A DNA stretch of 64,000 nucleotides from Methanobacteriota archaeon (GTDB taxonomy: Archaea; Thermoplasmatota; Thermoplasmata; Thermoplasmatales; ARK-15), in NCBI GenBank assembly GCA_009758405.1, contig WSBC01000024.1, forward strand, positions 25,463 through 89,462. Reading direction: 5' to 3'. Under the pieces are notes generated by a model. It saw only the letters and a list, made by a program, of their open reading frames with translations. It made no database searches and was not told the DNA's origin. This document shows positions 17,726-26,406 of the stretch, piece after piece; the stretch's first letter is position 1; each line of letters starts with the position of its first letter. The position numbers were made by a program, and so were the translations under genes.

Positions 17726-19756
17726 TCATTCAATTGCCTTGTATCTTCCTGTAAACGGCTGGTACACAAGATTGTCCCTTGCAAGAACGTTCAATATCTT
17801 TCTCACCTCATGTTCATCTATGCCAGATCTTACCTTTGCTTCCCTTATTATCTCATCCTCCCCTGCATAGCCCTTTCCAGTGGAAAGATCCTTTATTATA
17901 TCCATTATTGTTTCATACTTGCTCCTTTCACCCGATGGAATAGTGCTTACTACCCTGTCTATGTCTATTGTTCCCTCTGGGGTAGTTGCAATGTCCTCTA
18001 TGAAGTGCTGGATTATTTTAATTGCCCTCTTTGCATCCTCAGCAGTGGCAATGTTGCTGAGCCTAGCCCTTGCAGATGCCTGTGTCAATCTTATAAGAGC
18101 CTCCATCTGCCTTGCCGTTATCGGTATGCTCTTAGTTGGTGTTTGGTTGTAAAGATTTCTCATTTTGAGGTAGTATTGCTTGAGCTCCTCCCTTGCATCA
18201 GGCATTATCCTTGGAATTATGTGCTTTTTTGCATATGCAATGTATTTTTTGAAAAATTCATCATCTATTTCCTCTTTTTCACTCTCTCTTTCCATATGAA
18301 CATCCAATATATGATCAGCAATCTGTGAATCTATCTCTCCAGGTATGTCAGGCATCTTGAATATTGCATCAAACCTGGAGAGAAGTGTAGGTGGTAAGTT
18401 CAACTGATCGGACAATGGCCTGGCAACATCGAACCTGCCAAACTTAGGATTTGCTGCAGCAAGTATTGAACACCTAGCCATAAGGGTAGCATTCATACCT
18501 GCCTTTGATATTGTTATTGTCTGCTGTTCCATTGCCTCATGCATAGCTACCCTGTCCTTATCATCCATTTTATCTATTTCATCTATTGCCGCTATTCCAT
18601 TGTCTGCAAGAACTAGAGCACCTGCCTCTAGGGTCCACCTACCTTCGCCAAATTCCTCCTTGGTGGCTGCTGCAGTTAAGCCTGCAGCAGTTGATCCCTT
18701 TCCAGAGGTGTAAATACTTTTTGGTGCTATGTTTGTAATGTATTTCAATAACTGAGATTTTCCTGTTCCAGGATCACCCACGAGCAGTATGTGTATATCC
18801 CCCCTAATCCTTGTACCATCCCTCCTCTTCAACGGTACCCCTCCGAAAAGCTGTAATAATATCGCCTCTTTCTCGATGTCAAGACCAAAAAGTGTACTTG
18901 CTATTTTTTTCCTCAGCTTTTCAATAACATTTTTATCCTGTGCAAATTCCCTTATCCTTTCCACATCCTCCTCAGTCAGATTAATTGACTTGTATTCCTC
19001 CTTTATTGATTCCACATTTATTGCATGAAGGTATATGTCAAAAACAACACTTGGGAATTGCTTGGTGCCCCTCGGCCTTGTTTTAAGTATGCCCGTGATC
19101 CTTACCCTATCTCCAGGCACAACAATCCCCGTAAGATCATCCTCGAGATATACCTGCAGTCTCTGAGGTTGTTCACCACCCCTAATGTCCTCAGGGTTTT
19201 CCTGTACCTCAATCTTTTGAGAGTCTAGAAAAACTGAAAAATCCTCTAATAGCTTGAACTTAGTTTCACCCTTCTTTTTACCACAGCCCTCACAGTATAA
19301 TGGCATTTCAAGGTTTTCAGTCTCTTGATCCTTATAGTTTATATGACCACAAGAGGCACATTCAAAAGCACCAGTGAGAAGTTTTGGCCTTACCTCAGTT
19401 ACCTGCCTCACAAGCCCCTCAATGGTGATCAGCTCCCCTATATTCTTGCTCCTTATCTTTCTAATCTCCCTTAATCTATCATCAGGAATATTTTTCAGTC
19501 TTATATGAACAATCTCAACCTTCTGTTCCTCTGGGAACTTTTTTGCTATTACCTCTTCACCGATCAAAAGCGTTTCTTCAGGGTTTGTGGTCAGATTTTC
19601 TAAAAGTTCTTGGCTAAAATCCTGTATTTCCATAAAATCAATGTATAGGCTCCTTTCCTCTGGATATTTCTCACTCAACATTGATATCTTAAGATTATAG
19701 CCATACTGCATTATGAAGAGATCCCAAAGCTCCCTTATCTCATCTTCGTTTAACAT
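17726..19756 (-). CDS. mcm: Replicative helicase MCM
   Basis: The single archaeal MCM, which unwinds DNA at replication forks as a hexamer. The 676-aa protein has an N-terminal zinc site (Cys133, Cys136, Cys155, Cys158), Walker A GDPGTGKS (327-334), Walker B with AIDEIDKMD, and the arginine-finger motif LLSRFD. A C-terminal winged helix closes the chain. The ATG (MLNEDEI) is chosen over an upstream in-frame TTG that would add six residues with no support. Confidence 0.96.
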   Translation of the reverse strand: MLNEDEIRELWDLFIMQYGYNLKISMLSEKYPEERSLYIDFMEIQDFSQELLENLTTNPEETLLIGEEVIAKKFPEEQKVEIVHIRLKNIPDDRLREIRKIRSKNIGELITIEGLVRQVTEVRPKLLTGAFECASCGHINYKDQETENLEMPLYCEGCGKKKGETKFKLLEDFSVFLDSQKIEVQENPEDIRGGEQPQRLQVYLEDDLTGIVVPGDRVRITGILKTRPRGTKQFPSVVFDIYLHAINVESIKEEYKSINLTEEDVERIREFAQDKNVIEKLRKKIASTLFGLDIEKEAILLQLFGGVPLKRRDGTRIRGDIHILLVGDPGTGKSQLLKYITNIAPKSIYTSGKGSTAAGLTAAATKEEFGEGRWTLEAGALVLADNGIAAIDEIDKMDDKDRVAMHEAMEQQTITISKAGMNATLMARCSILAAANPKFGRFDVARPLSDQLNLPPTLLSRFDAIFKMPDIPGEIDSQIADHILDVHMERESEKEEIDDEFFKKYIAYAKKHIIPRIMPDAREELKQYYLKMRNLYNQTPTKSIPITARQMEALIRLTQASARARLSNIATAEDAKRAIKIIQHFIEDIATTPEGTIDIDRVVSTIPSGERSKYETIMDIIKDLSTGKGYAGEDEIIREAKVRSGIDEHEVRKILNVLARDNLVYQPFTGRYKAIE

Positions 19757-19814
19757 CTTAAGAAAATAAAACAATTCTAAAATTAAAACTTTATCGAAAA
19801 ATAATGAAATATTT

Positions 19815-20232
19815 AATATTCAATAAAAATGGTCTCTAAAATTTTTGTGGAAGTATGCATTCTAGATATAATCTTCTTCAAAATGTTTTCTTTAGAGTTA
19901 CGAAAAATTTTTTGCATCTAAGTCTTCATGATATTCCCTTTTATTATATAAGTCTAAAATTTCCCAAAGGTATTGAATTCCTTTCCATGATTTTCATATA
20001 AATCAAATCATTTCTTCAATTTTTCATTAGTTTTTGGATGATGCGCTTTTGATTCTATTTGCTTTATTCCTTTTTTTGATAGATCTTCAAAATTTTTATT
20101 TTCTTCATTCCTCTTGTCTTTCTTTTTAGCATAAAGTTGTGATCTAAAATACATTAAATTATCCTCTTTGACAATTGTAGGGACAGTTATTTTAAAGATT
20201 CTGATATCTATAATGGGCATAATATTTTTCAA
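19815..20232 (-). pseudogene. Decayed DDE/integrase-core transposase fragment
   Basis: An open stretch of 74 codons reads ...NFEDLSKKGIKQIESKAHHPKTNEKLKK and stops at a TGA where the family usually has Trp. In that frame past the TGA, DLYENHGKEFNTFGKF follows, and one frame over DLYNKREYHEDLD. In order these match the C-terminal part of rve-type transposases (G-I-K-H-I, HPQTNGKxER, W, then YNxxRxHxxL). Upstream, ILDH and SQLYAK lie in different frames where intact relatives have a D-H/N-G-x-Q-F block. So at least one stop and two frameshifts are present. No terminal inverted repeats are seen. It fills the gap between mcm and mqnD. Confidence 0.6.
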
Positions 20233-20245
20233 AGAGATAAAAATC

Positions 20246-21067
20246 TTAAATTATGTTTATTTTCACACCTTTTTTAATTAATTTTTTTTCTTGAGCGATT
20301 TTTAGTAGAAGATTTATGGATTTTTTACCATCTTCACCCATATCATAAGTTCTTAAATTCACATATTTAAGTGCAAAATTTAATATTGTATTTTCATCAT
20401 TCCCTCTTGCATATTTCATTGCATATTTTAGAGCTTCTTCCTTATTATTTAAAGCATATAATATTGATTCTTTAATTAACCTTAGTATTTCAAGTTTGAT
20501 TTTTTTATCTAAGTCCCTTCTTATTATATTTATTCCTAGGGGCAGCGGTAAATTATCAGCTAACTTGGACCAATTATCATAAAGATTTGAAACAAGTTTC
20601 AAACCATATTTTTTATATGTATCCTGCCCCTCATGAATTAACAAACCTAAATCCACATCACCTCTTATAATGGAATCCATAATATTTTGAAAATTCATTT
20701 CTATTTCTTCCTTTGCCTCATAAAATATTCTGTAAATAAGATAAGAGGTAGTCAATTTTCCAGGGACAGCTATAACTAGGTTTTTAATATCATTTTCATT
20801 GTAGGATTTTTTTGAAACTATAATAGGACCATATCCCTCGCCAAAGCTCCCTCCGGCGGATAGGATATCATATTTTTCAGAAATTAGAAAATATGTGTAA
20901 ACTGATGCTGCTGTTACGTCAATCTTCATACTTATTGCTTTTTTATTTAATGTTTCTATATCTTCCACGCAAAAATCTATTTCAAAAGGCACTTTTATTT
21001 TTTTATTTACAATTGCATGAAACATAAAGGCGTCATCTGCATCTGGTGTATGACAAATTTTTATCAT
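20246..21067 (-). CDS. mqnD: 1,4-dihydroxy-6-naphthoate synthase-like protein (MqnD family)
   Basis: The 273-aa protein has the periplasmic-binding-protein-like fold of MqnD, the last ring-forming enzyme of the futalosine menaquinone route. Seen motifs are HTPDADDAFMFHAI at the N-terminus (family: SPCPNDTF-type), GEGYGP, VPGKLTTSYL, LLIHEGQDTYKKYGL and PLPLGINI. No other mqn gene is in the window. A UbiE/MenG-like methyltransferase at 3.7-4.4 kb might act later in the same pathway. A TATA-like TTTAAATAG lies about 20 bp before the ATG. Confidence 0.8.
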   Translation of the reverse strand: MIKICHTPDADDAFMFHAIVNKKIKVPFEIDFCVEDIETLNKKAISMKIDVTAASVYTYFLISEKYDILSAGGSFGEGYGPIIVSKKSYNENDIKNLVIAVPGKLTTSYLIYRIFYEAKEEIEMNFQNIMDSIIRGDVDLGLLIHEGQDTYKKYGLKLVSNLYDNWSKLADNLPLPLGINIIRRDLDKKIKLEILRLIKESILYALNNKEEALKYAMKYARGNDENTILNFALKYVNLRTYDMGEDGKKSINLLLKIAQEKKLIKKGVKINII

Positions 21068-21286
21068 AATTTAAGGTAATACTATTTAAATGCAAAAAAC
21101 TTCACATTAAAAATTTAACATATAATTTAGAAGGTTACATAATTTTCAAGGGCTTAAGTTTTGTAAATTTCTGATAATTTTGTTTAGTTATAAATGATAT
21201 TTCTTATATTTAGAAAATCTTTTCAATTTACACATTTAGAATCTTTACCATAATATTTAAATAATGTAGAATGATATTTTTTTGAA

Positions 21287-22231
21287 ATGATTCCACTCAG
21301 GGACATTATAATTACAGTGATGAAGGGATACGGCTTCAAATTGGAGAGAAGAGAACCAAAGGAATATCTCTTCTTTGAAAGAGATGGGATTAGCATAATC
21401 TTGGGTATTTTTGAAAAACAGGTGACGGGTGATGATGTACTCAGGTTTTATAGGGATCTTGAGATGTATGCAGGATCAAAGCAAATGGTATGCCTGGGAG
21501 ACATAACAGAGGATGCAAAAAGACAGGCTCAGAAGCTTAATATTTCAATTGAAACAAGAGAAGAGCTTGCAAGGGATATAGGTGAATATGTACTCAACCT
21601 ATTAAAGGAGAATGATGAAAAGGTGAGGGAAATACTCGATATGGAAATAGAGGTAGAGGAGGAACAGGAGGAAAAGGTAGAGGAATCTGTGCCAATATTT
21701 CTTGAGGATTCTAGGACGGGCGAAAAGAAGATAGTGATGCCAATATTAACGAAGGAGGATGCAATTTTAAAGGCAAAAAAGGAGGTACAGGGCTTTGAGA
21801 CAAGGCTGATATTAATACCATATTTTATATATGAATATAAACTGGAGGTAATGGTGGAGGGTATAGTAACGCCAAGAAAATATTTTGGAAGGGTAGGCAT
21901 AAATACCGTTAATGGTGAAATTAGGTACATTACAATGGGTCTCACAATAGTTTCGGAGATTTCCATGGAATACGAGAGTGAGGTAGCAACAATGAACAGG
22001 GAGGAGGCAGAGGATATTCTTAAAAAATTCCTTACATATTCATTTTCAAGGGAAGGAGAGGAAATAAAGGTGGAAAAGGAGAATGTCACAATAATAGAAA
22101 GAAGGAAAAGAAAGGTGAGGGAGGGATCACTCTCACTCAAATTCATTGGAAACTATTATTGGCCCTATTGGGAGGTATCAGGATCGAAGGGAAAGGTTAA
22201 AGTGGACGCAGTAGAAGGAATATTACAATGA
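21287..22231 (+). CDS. Protein with a degenerate Mrr-like nuclease fold, unknown
   Basis: A 314-aa protein. Residues about 1-105 resemble the restriction-endonuclease-like (Mrr/COG1787) core: DGISIILGIFEKQVTGDDVLRFY, then GDITEDAKRQAQKLNISI and REELARDIGEYV. I do not see an intact D...ExK catalytic set. A long acidic linker (EIEVEEEQEEKVEE) leads to a beta-rich C-terminal region with no known motif. TATA-like ATATTTAAATAA sits for a leaderless start. It may be a DNA-binding or inactive relative; confidence in the fold is low to moderate. Confidence 0.6.
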   Translation: MIPLRDIIITVMKGYGFKLERREPKEYLFFERDGISIILGIFEKQVTGDDVLRFYRDLEMYAGSKQMVCLGDITEDAKRQAQKLNISIETREELARDIGEYVLNLLKENDEKVREILDMEIEVEEEQEEKVEESVPIFLEDSRTGEKKIVMPILTKEDAILKAKKEVQGFETRLILIPYFIYEYKLEVMVEGIVTPRKYFGRVGINTVNGEIRYITMGLTIVSEISMEYESEVATMNREEAEDILKKFLTYSFSREGEEIKVEKENVTIIERRKRKVREGSLSLKFIGNYYWPYWEVSGSKGKVKVDAVEGILQ

Positions 22232-23341
22232 TCATTTTTTCCTTATAATAAAGTATACTATAAGTGAAGAAACAGCAACAATTATGAGCCTGAATATAAA
22301 TGGATCAATGGCATATGAAGGTAATGGAAGTAAAGTATATTGCCCTAATACCACCTTTGCTGGAATAACAACATCAGTAGGTGGTGAAAAACTACCAACA
22401 GTCTCGCCATAAATAAGGGTATAGTAATTTGTTAGATCTGTGCTGTTTCCATCATCTACCCATTCAGTCAATCTATATGGATCTCTGACAAAAAAGCCTA
22501 TGCCAAGGTCTGATGTGCCCACCTCCTCTGTAAGATCTATAATACCCCTTACCAGGCCATTATTTGTCGGAATTACTGTACCTACCCAGGCATGTTCTGC
22601 CCAGGTTTGGGAGGTATAGAGCCAGCCAAACTCTACCCAGGCAGGAATACCCACAGATCTGGCCATCGACACATAGAGGAATGATAATTCTACACAATCA
22701 CCACTGCGATTAATATATGTCTGCCATGCCGAATTTGGTAGTCCGAGCCTTGTGTATGTGATCTTATATTTAAAATTCTTTACTATATAATCATAGATTG
22801 CCTTCTCCTCCTCGAAAACATTTGTAGAATTTTTTATAATTCCTTCAGTTATGTTTTTAAATTTTTCAGGCATTATTACTTTGTAATTGTATAGATATTC
22901 ATCACCGAGGTACTGATTTTTTAGGTATTCTGGGATTGCAGAGGTGTTAAGGCTGTTATACTGAGAAACAGGGTATGAGATAGACTTTATATTATAATTG
23001 TATATTAACTCAATACTTGTTGATGATCCTATTGAAAATGAATACCATGTTCTATTGTCCTCATGGTGGTAGGTATATTTTTGTTTACTCATCACCTGTA
23101 GAGAAGAGGTTTGGTAGTAAGTTTCAGAATATGGTAATGTAATATTCAAAACAAGTTTGGATCCATTCCCTGTTGATATGTTTATGTATCTGATGAAATA
23201 TCCTGAAAGGCTTGAAGGAACGGGTATGTATATCATGCTTGGAGATGAATACCAAATACCCAAGACTGAGGGAGAAATAACAATCACAATTGCTGCCAAG
23301 GAAAAGGCTATGTAGGCATAGGCAACTGTTTCTTTCCTCAT
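22232..23341 (-). CDS. Membrane-anchored transglutaminase-like protein
   Basis: A 369-aa protein with one transmembrane helix at each end (about 8-28 and 345-366) and an extracellular middle. The transglutaminase core triad is Cys216 (SGDCVE), His250 (AEHAWV) and Asp269 (IIDLTEE). It is probably a thiol peptidase or cross-linker acting outside the cell (family inference). The ATG chosen lies 5 bp after the stop of the upstream membrane-protein gene; the longer in-frame reading overlaps that gene and is rejected. Confidence 0.8.
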   Translation of the reverse strand: MRKETVAYAYIAFSLAAIVIVISPSVLGIWYSSPSMIYIPVPSSLSGYFIRYINISTGNGSKLVLNITLPYSETYYQTSSLQVMSKQKYTYHHEDNRTWYSFSIGSSTSIELIYNYNIKSISYPVSQYNSLNTSAIPEYLKNQYLGDEYLYNYKVIMPEKFKNITEGIIKNSTNVFEEEKAIYDYIVKNFKYKITYTRLGLPNSAWQTYINRSGDCVELSFLYVSMARSVGIPAWVEFGWLYTSQTWAEHAWVGTVIPTNNGLVRGIIDLTEEVGTSDLGIGFFVRDPYRLTEWVDDGNSTDLTNYYTLIYGETVGSFSPPTDVVIPAKVVLGQYTLLPLPSYAIDPFIFRLIIVAVSSLIVYFIIRKK

Positions 23342-23346
23342 ATAAA

Positions 23347-23970
23347 TCACTTTAATTCCTTTCTTAAGAACATATAGATGGGCACCATTATTAAAATTCC
23401 CATAGAGGAATAAATGATCATTGACCACATGTAAGGTAAAAGGAAAAGAAATGCAAGCATCTCCACCATTATTGCATTTATTAAGTTGTACCTTCTTTTA
23501 ATTTCAAATATACCCTTGCCAATTAGAATGCCACTTGATGAAAAGGAAAATACATAAAGAAAGGAGAATGAAAGGAATACAAGATAATCAAAAATGGAAG
23601 GTGAAAAACCCCTTGCATAATAATATATAAGGGATAATGAGAACATTGCCCCCATTCCATTACCAAAGGAGAATGAATAATGAACAGCCTCTTTTTTATT
23701 GATGTATTTTCTCCTATTGAATATAATGAACTTAAAAAGTTCTGTAAAAAATGGGAAAAGTATAACTAGAAAAAGTGAAAGGTCTAGGTAATTCCTTGCA
23801 GAGGAGACAAGTAGAAGAAAGAATATTGAAATTATTATACCTGCAAAAAAGCCAGTAATTAAATAAACAAATATGCCCCTGTCATTAACGTCCTCCCTTT
23901 TACCAAATGCATCGTATAGCAATACACCAACAGGAATTATCGATATTATTGTTGCGATGCTGAAATCCAT
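23347..23970 (-). CDS. Polytopic membrane protein, possibly PrsW-like
   Basis: A 207-aa protein of about six transmembrane helices. FFTELFKFIIF followed by a FGNGMGAMFS helix recalls the EExxK and GxGFA elements of PrsW intramembrane proteases. The second Glu and the later histidines are not evident, so this may be a distant or inactive relative. It sits directly upstream of the transglutaminase gene and 4 bp downstream of the YjbQ gene. Confidence 0.6.
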   Translation of the reverse strand: MDFSIATIISIIPVGVLLYDAFGKREDVNDRGIFVYLITGFFAGIIISIFFLLLVSSARNYLDLSLFLVILFPFFTELFKFIIFNRRKYINKKEAVHYSFSFGNGMGAMFSLSLIYYYARGFSPSIFDYLVFLSFSFLYVFSFSSSGILIGKGIFEIKRRYNLINAIMVEMLAFLFLLPYMWSMIIYSSMGILIMVPIYMFLRKELK

Positions 23971-23974
23971 AGTC

Positions 23975-24388
23975 TCATGTGATTATCTGGACTATTATTG
24001 TCCTTTCCCTAGGCCTTATGTCAAACTCTAAAAATACTATTTGTTGCCAGGTTCCAAGTGCAAGAGATCCATTTACTATTGGAACACAAAGATCCGGTTT
24101 TAATGAAGAAGCCCTGACATGAGAATGACCATTACCATCATGCCATTTCTTTTCATGCTCATAATCTATGCCCTTTGGTATCGTTCTTTCCAAGTATCTC
24201 TTGAAATCCTCTATTAATCCCTGCTCAAATTCTATTATGGTGATGGCAGATGTTGAGCTTCTTGAAAAAATAATACAAAGACCGTTTCTTACATTTGCCT
24301 CCTTTATAATATCATCCACCTTGTCTGTTAGATTTATTACATCAAGCTCTCCCCTGCTTGAAATCTTTAACTCCCTTGTTATGATCAT
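23975..24388 (-). CDS. YjbQ-family protein (UPF0047)
   Basis: A 137-aa protein with the family's GNGHSHVRAS and GTWQQIVFLEFDIRPRER signatures. Family members show weak thiamin-phosphate-synthase activity in vitro; the true function is unknown. The ATG at 24388 is preferred over one 12 bp upstream because TATA-like AATTTTTAAA is centred about 26 bp before it, which fits a leaderless mRNA. Confidence 0.88.
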   Translation of the reverse strand: MIITRELKISSRGELDVINLTDKVDDIIKEANVRNGLCIIFSRSSTSAITIIEFEQGLIEDFKRYLERTIPKGIDYEHEKKWHDGNGHSHVRASSLKPDLCVPIVNGSLALGTWQQIVFLEFDIRPRERTIIVQIIT

Positions 24389-24420
24389 ATTTTTTATCAT
24401 GAATTAATCATTTAAAAATT

Positions 24421-25179
24421 TCATGGTAGTTCTATCATTATTTCATCCATCTTGTTAGCCTTTAGAAAATTGCTGGCCCTGCCCTTGTTCATAGAGATCT
24501 CTAGGAAATTCTCACTGTTTATTAACATTATTAGCTCACCCTCCTTTCCTTCCCCATATGTTTCCCTGAATATACATTTGTGTATCCCATGGTAATTCAA
24601 AAAAATCTCCTCACCAGGTGTGAACTTAACAAAATTGTCAGGAATGTTTGTAATTACATTTCCAAATGAGTCAATGTGTATTATTGTGGCCATGATTGCA
24701 TTTTTTACAAGCTGTGGAGGCCTTATATTAAGGGATATTATGCTATCTTTAGATATTTTTTTAAGATTCTCAGGCCATTTGCCCATGGCAAGTTTTGCAG
24801 CCACCGGTACAAATACATCCCTTCCGTGGAATGTCCTACTAGCATCACTGGGCACTATTATTTCATATATGTCCCTCACCATATCCCTAACAAATGTAAG
24901 AAGGCCATTGTTGGGTCCAACAAAATAGCCCCTCTCAAGACGGGCCAAAACACCTTTTCTTGAAGTACCTACCCCTGGATCAATTACCATTACATGTATC
25001 GTGTCAGGGGGGAAATAGCCAATAATATTCAAGAGAATGTATGCCCCATGGAGTATATCGAAAGGATCTATGTCGTGTGTTATATCTACAACATCTATAT
25101 CACCATAGCTCTTTATAACACCCTTCAAAACTCCTGCATAATGCTCCCTACTTGAAAAATCCGTTGTTATTGTTATCAT
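24421..25179 (-). CDS. SAM hydrolase (SAM hydroxide adenosyltransferase, DUF62)
   Basis: It splits S-adenosylmethionine to adenosine and methionine with water as nucleophile (family knowledge; relatives are the chlorinase and fluorinase). The 252-aa protein has TTDFSSREHYAGVLKGV, VIDPGVGT, GYFVGPNNGLLT and TFHGRDVFVPVAAKL, the usual order. It starts 4 bp after the 3' end of the tRNA-Thr(GGT) gene on the same strand, so its mRNA is probably released by tRNA 3' processing. Confidence 0.9.
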   Translation of the reverse strand: MITITTDFSSREHYAGVLKGVIKSYGDIDVVDITHDIDPFDILHGAYILLNIIGYFPPDTIHVMVIDPGVGTSRKGVLARLERGYFVGPNNGLLTFVRDMVRDIYEIIVPSDASRTFHGRDVFVPVAAKLAMGKWPENLKKISKDSIISLNIRPPQLVKNAIMATIIHIDSFGNVITNIPDNFVKFTPGEEIFLNYHGIHKCIFRETYGEGKEGELIMLINSENFLEISMNKGRASNFLKANKMDEIMIELP

Positions 25180-25183
25180 TTAG

Positions 25184-25256
25184 AGCCACCGCCGGGAATC
25201 GGACCCGGGACCTCGTGCTTACCAAGCACGCGCTCCACCGACTGAGCTACGGTGGC
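25184..25256 (-). tRNA. tRNA-Thr (anticodon GGT)
   Basis: On the minus strand: acceptor GCCACCG/CGGTGGC, D arm GCTC/GAGC, anticodon stem CGTGC/GCACG around loop TTGGTAA, T arm with GGTCCGATT loop region, and U73. The anticodon GGT reads ACC/ACT. The acceptor stem and the first 15 bases match the CGT isoacceptor at 6.2 kb. No intron and no encoded CCA. It overlaps the end of the upstream winged-helix gene by 10 bp. Confidence 0.95.
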
Positions 25257-25453
25257 ATCTTACTCTTTCCTTTTTCTGTAAGGAAATATTTGCCATCCCT
25301 TGAATCAACAAGTCCCTCCTTTTTCAAGGTCCTTAGCTTTCCCATCACCTTTGCCGTTGGCAAACCTGCCTTTTTTCCAATATCACCACAGCCTCCCTCA
25401 CCTATCTCGGAAAGCGCCCTTAATATTTTTATCGAGACATCATCAAGATCCAT
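25247..25453 (-). CDS. Small winged-helix DNA-binding protein
   Basis: A 68-aa single winged-helix domain. The helix-turn-helix is CGDIGKKAGLPTAKVMGKLRTLKKEGL and the wing is VDSRDGKYFLTEKGK, like archaeal ArsR/MarR-type mini regulators. The last codons lie inside tRNA-Thr(GGT): its stop TAG is tRNA positions 8-10. A TATA-like stretch lies just upstream of the ATG. Its regulon is unknown. Confidence 0.75.
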   Translation of the reverse strand: MDLDDVSIKILRALSEIGEGGCGDIGKKAGLPTAKVMGKLRTLKKEGLVDSRDGKYFLTEKGKSKMPP

Positions 25454-25487
25454 ATCTTGCTTTATCTCTTAAAAATATTTAAAATTT

Positions 25488-26300
25488 TCAACCATGAATC
25501 CTTATGAAATTTATTATATTTATAATGAGAATAATATCAAAAAGTAGGTTTGAGGAAAAAATTGTTAGATATGATAATGTAAGAAGATTTGATTTTTTTC
25601 TCATTAATAGTATACCTATATGTATAAATGTGAAGAGTAAAAGAACTGTAATGTATATCTGTGCAAAGCGGATAAGATTAGGCCACCAAAGAAATGATAT
25701 ACTAGGGAAGAACATTGATAATATGAGAAGCACGCTCAATACTGCCTGGAAATTCCAGAGTGTTTCTTTAGTTCTCCCATAAAGGAAATATACAAATGAC
25801 ATTATTGAAGCATAAATTAAAGATGCAATAAGGAGAATGAGTATTTCATTCAATAAGGGTGAGAACTGGGGTAGAAATATCACCGCCAAGTTGAAGGGGC
25901 TAAAAAGTATCATTAGACCTATCCATATACTAATGATCATATATATTATAATATGAGAGGTTACGTAATTAAAATCCTCTCTCTCCTTTAGGAGAACAGT
26001 AATCCTATCCGGATCTGGTATTTCATACTTTTTTGAAATTGCGACATTAACAATTTTTTCAGAATCGATGCCCATAGCTGAGGGATTGATGCCCTGAATT
26101 TTAATCGATAGATGATGCAGATTTTCATAATTTCTTTTTTTCTCCAATATGTACTCTTGATATTTCTTAAGTGCGGAATTTGTTTCCTCTAACCTCATTT
26201 TATATTTAATAAAAATTTTATATGATATATATGCAACTATTGCTCCAAATATAATTTGAGGAATGTAATAAAGCAAATTCTCAGGTTTTATGATTATCAT
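25488..26300 (-). CDS. Polytopic membrane protein, unknown
   Basis: A 270-aa protein. One N-terminal helix (about 10-28) is followed by a charged cytosolic-type segment (about 30-110) and then about five more helices. The architecture suggests a sensor or channel-like membrane protein, but I recognise no family. It stands alone between the winged-helix gene and the secreted-protein pair. Confidence 0.6.
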   Translation of the reverse strand: MIIIKPENLLYYIPQIIFGAIVAYISYKIFIKYKMRLEETNSALKKYQEYILEKKRNYENLHHLSIKIQGINPSAMGIDSEKIVNVAISKKYEIPDPDRITVLLKEREDFNYVTSHIIIYMIISIWIGLMILFSPFNLAVIFLPQFSPLLNEILILLIASLIYASIMSFVYFLYGRTKETLWNFQAVLSVLLILSMFFPSISFLWWPNLIRFAQIYITVLLLFTFIHIGILLMRKKSNLLTLSYLTIFSSNLLFDIILIINIINFIRIHG

Positions 26301-26406
26301 TTTAAATCGATCTAAAAAAGATATAAAAAGCTGTAATTTAAAACTTACTTAATTTGGCATCACAGAATCTCAGCAATACATTAAAAAATTAGGAATATTT
26401 GGTTAT

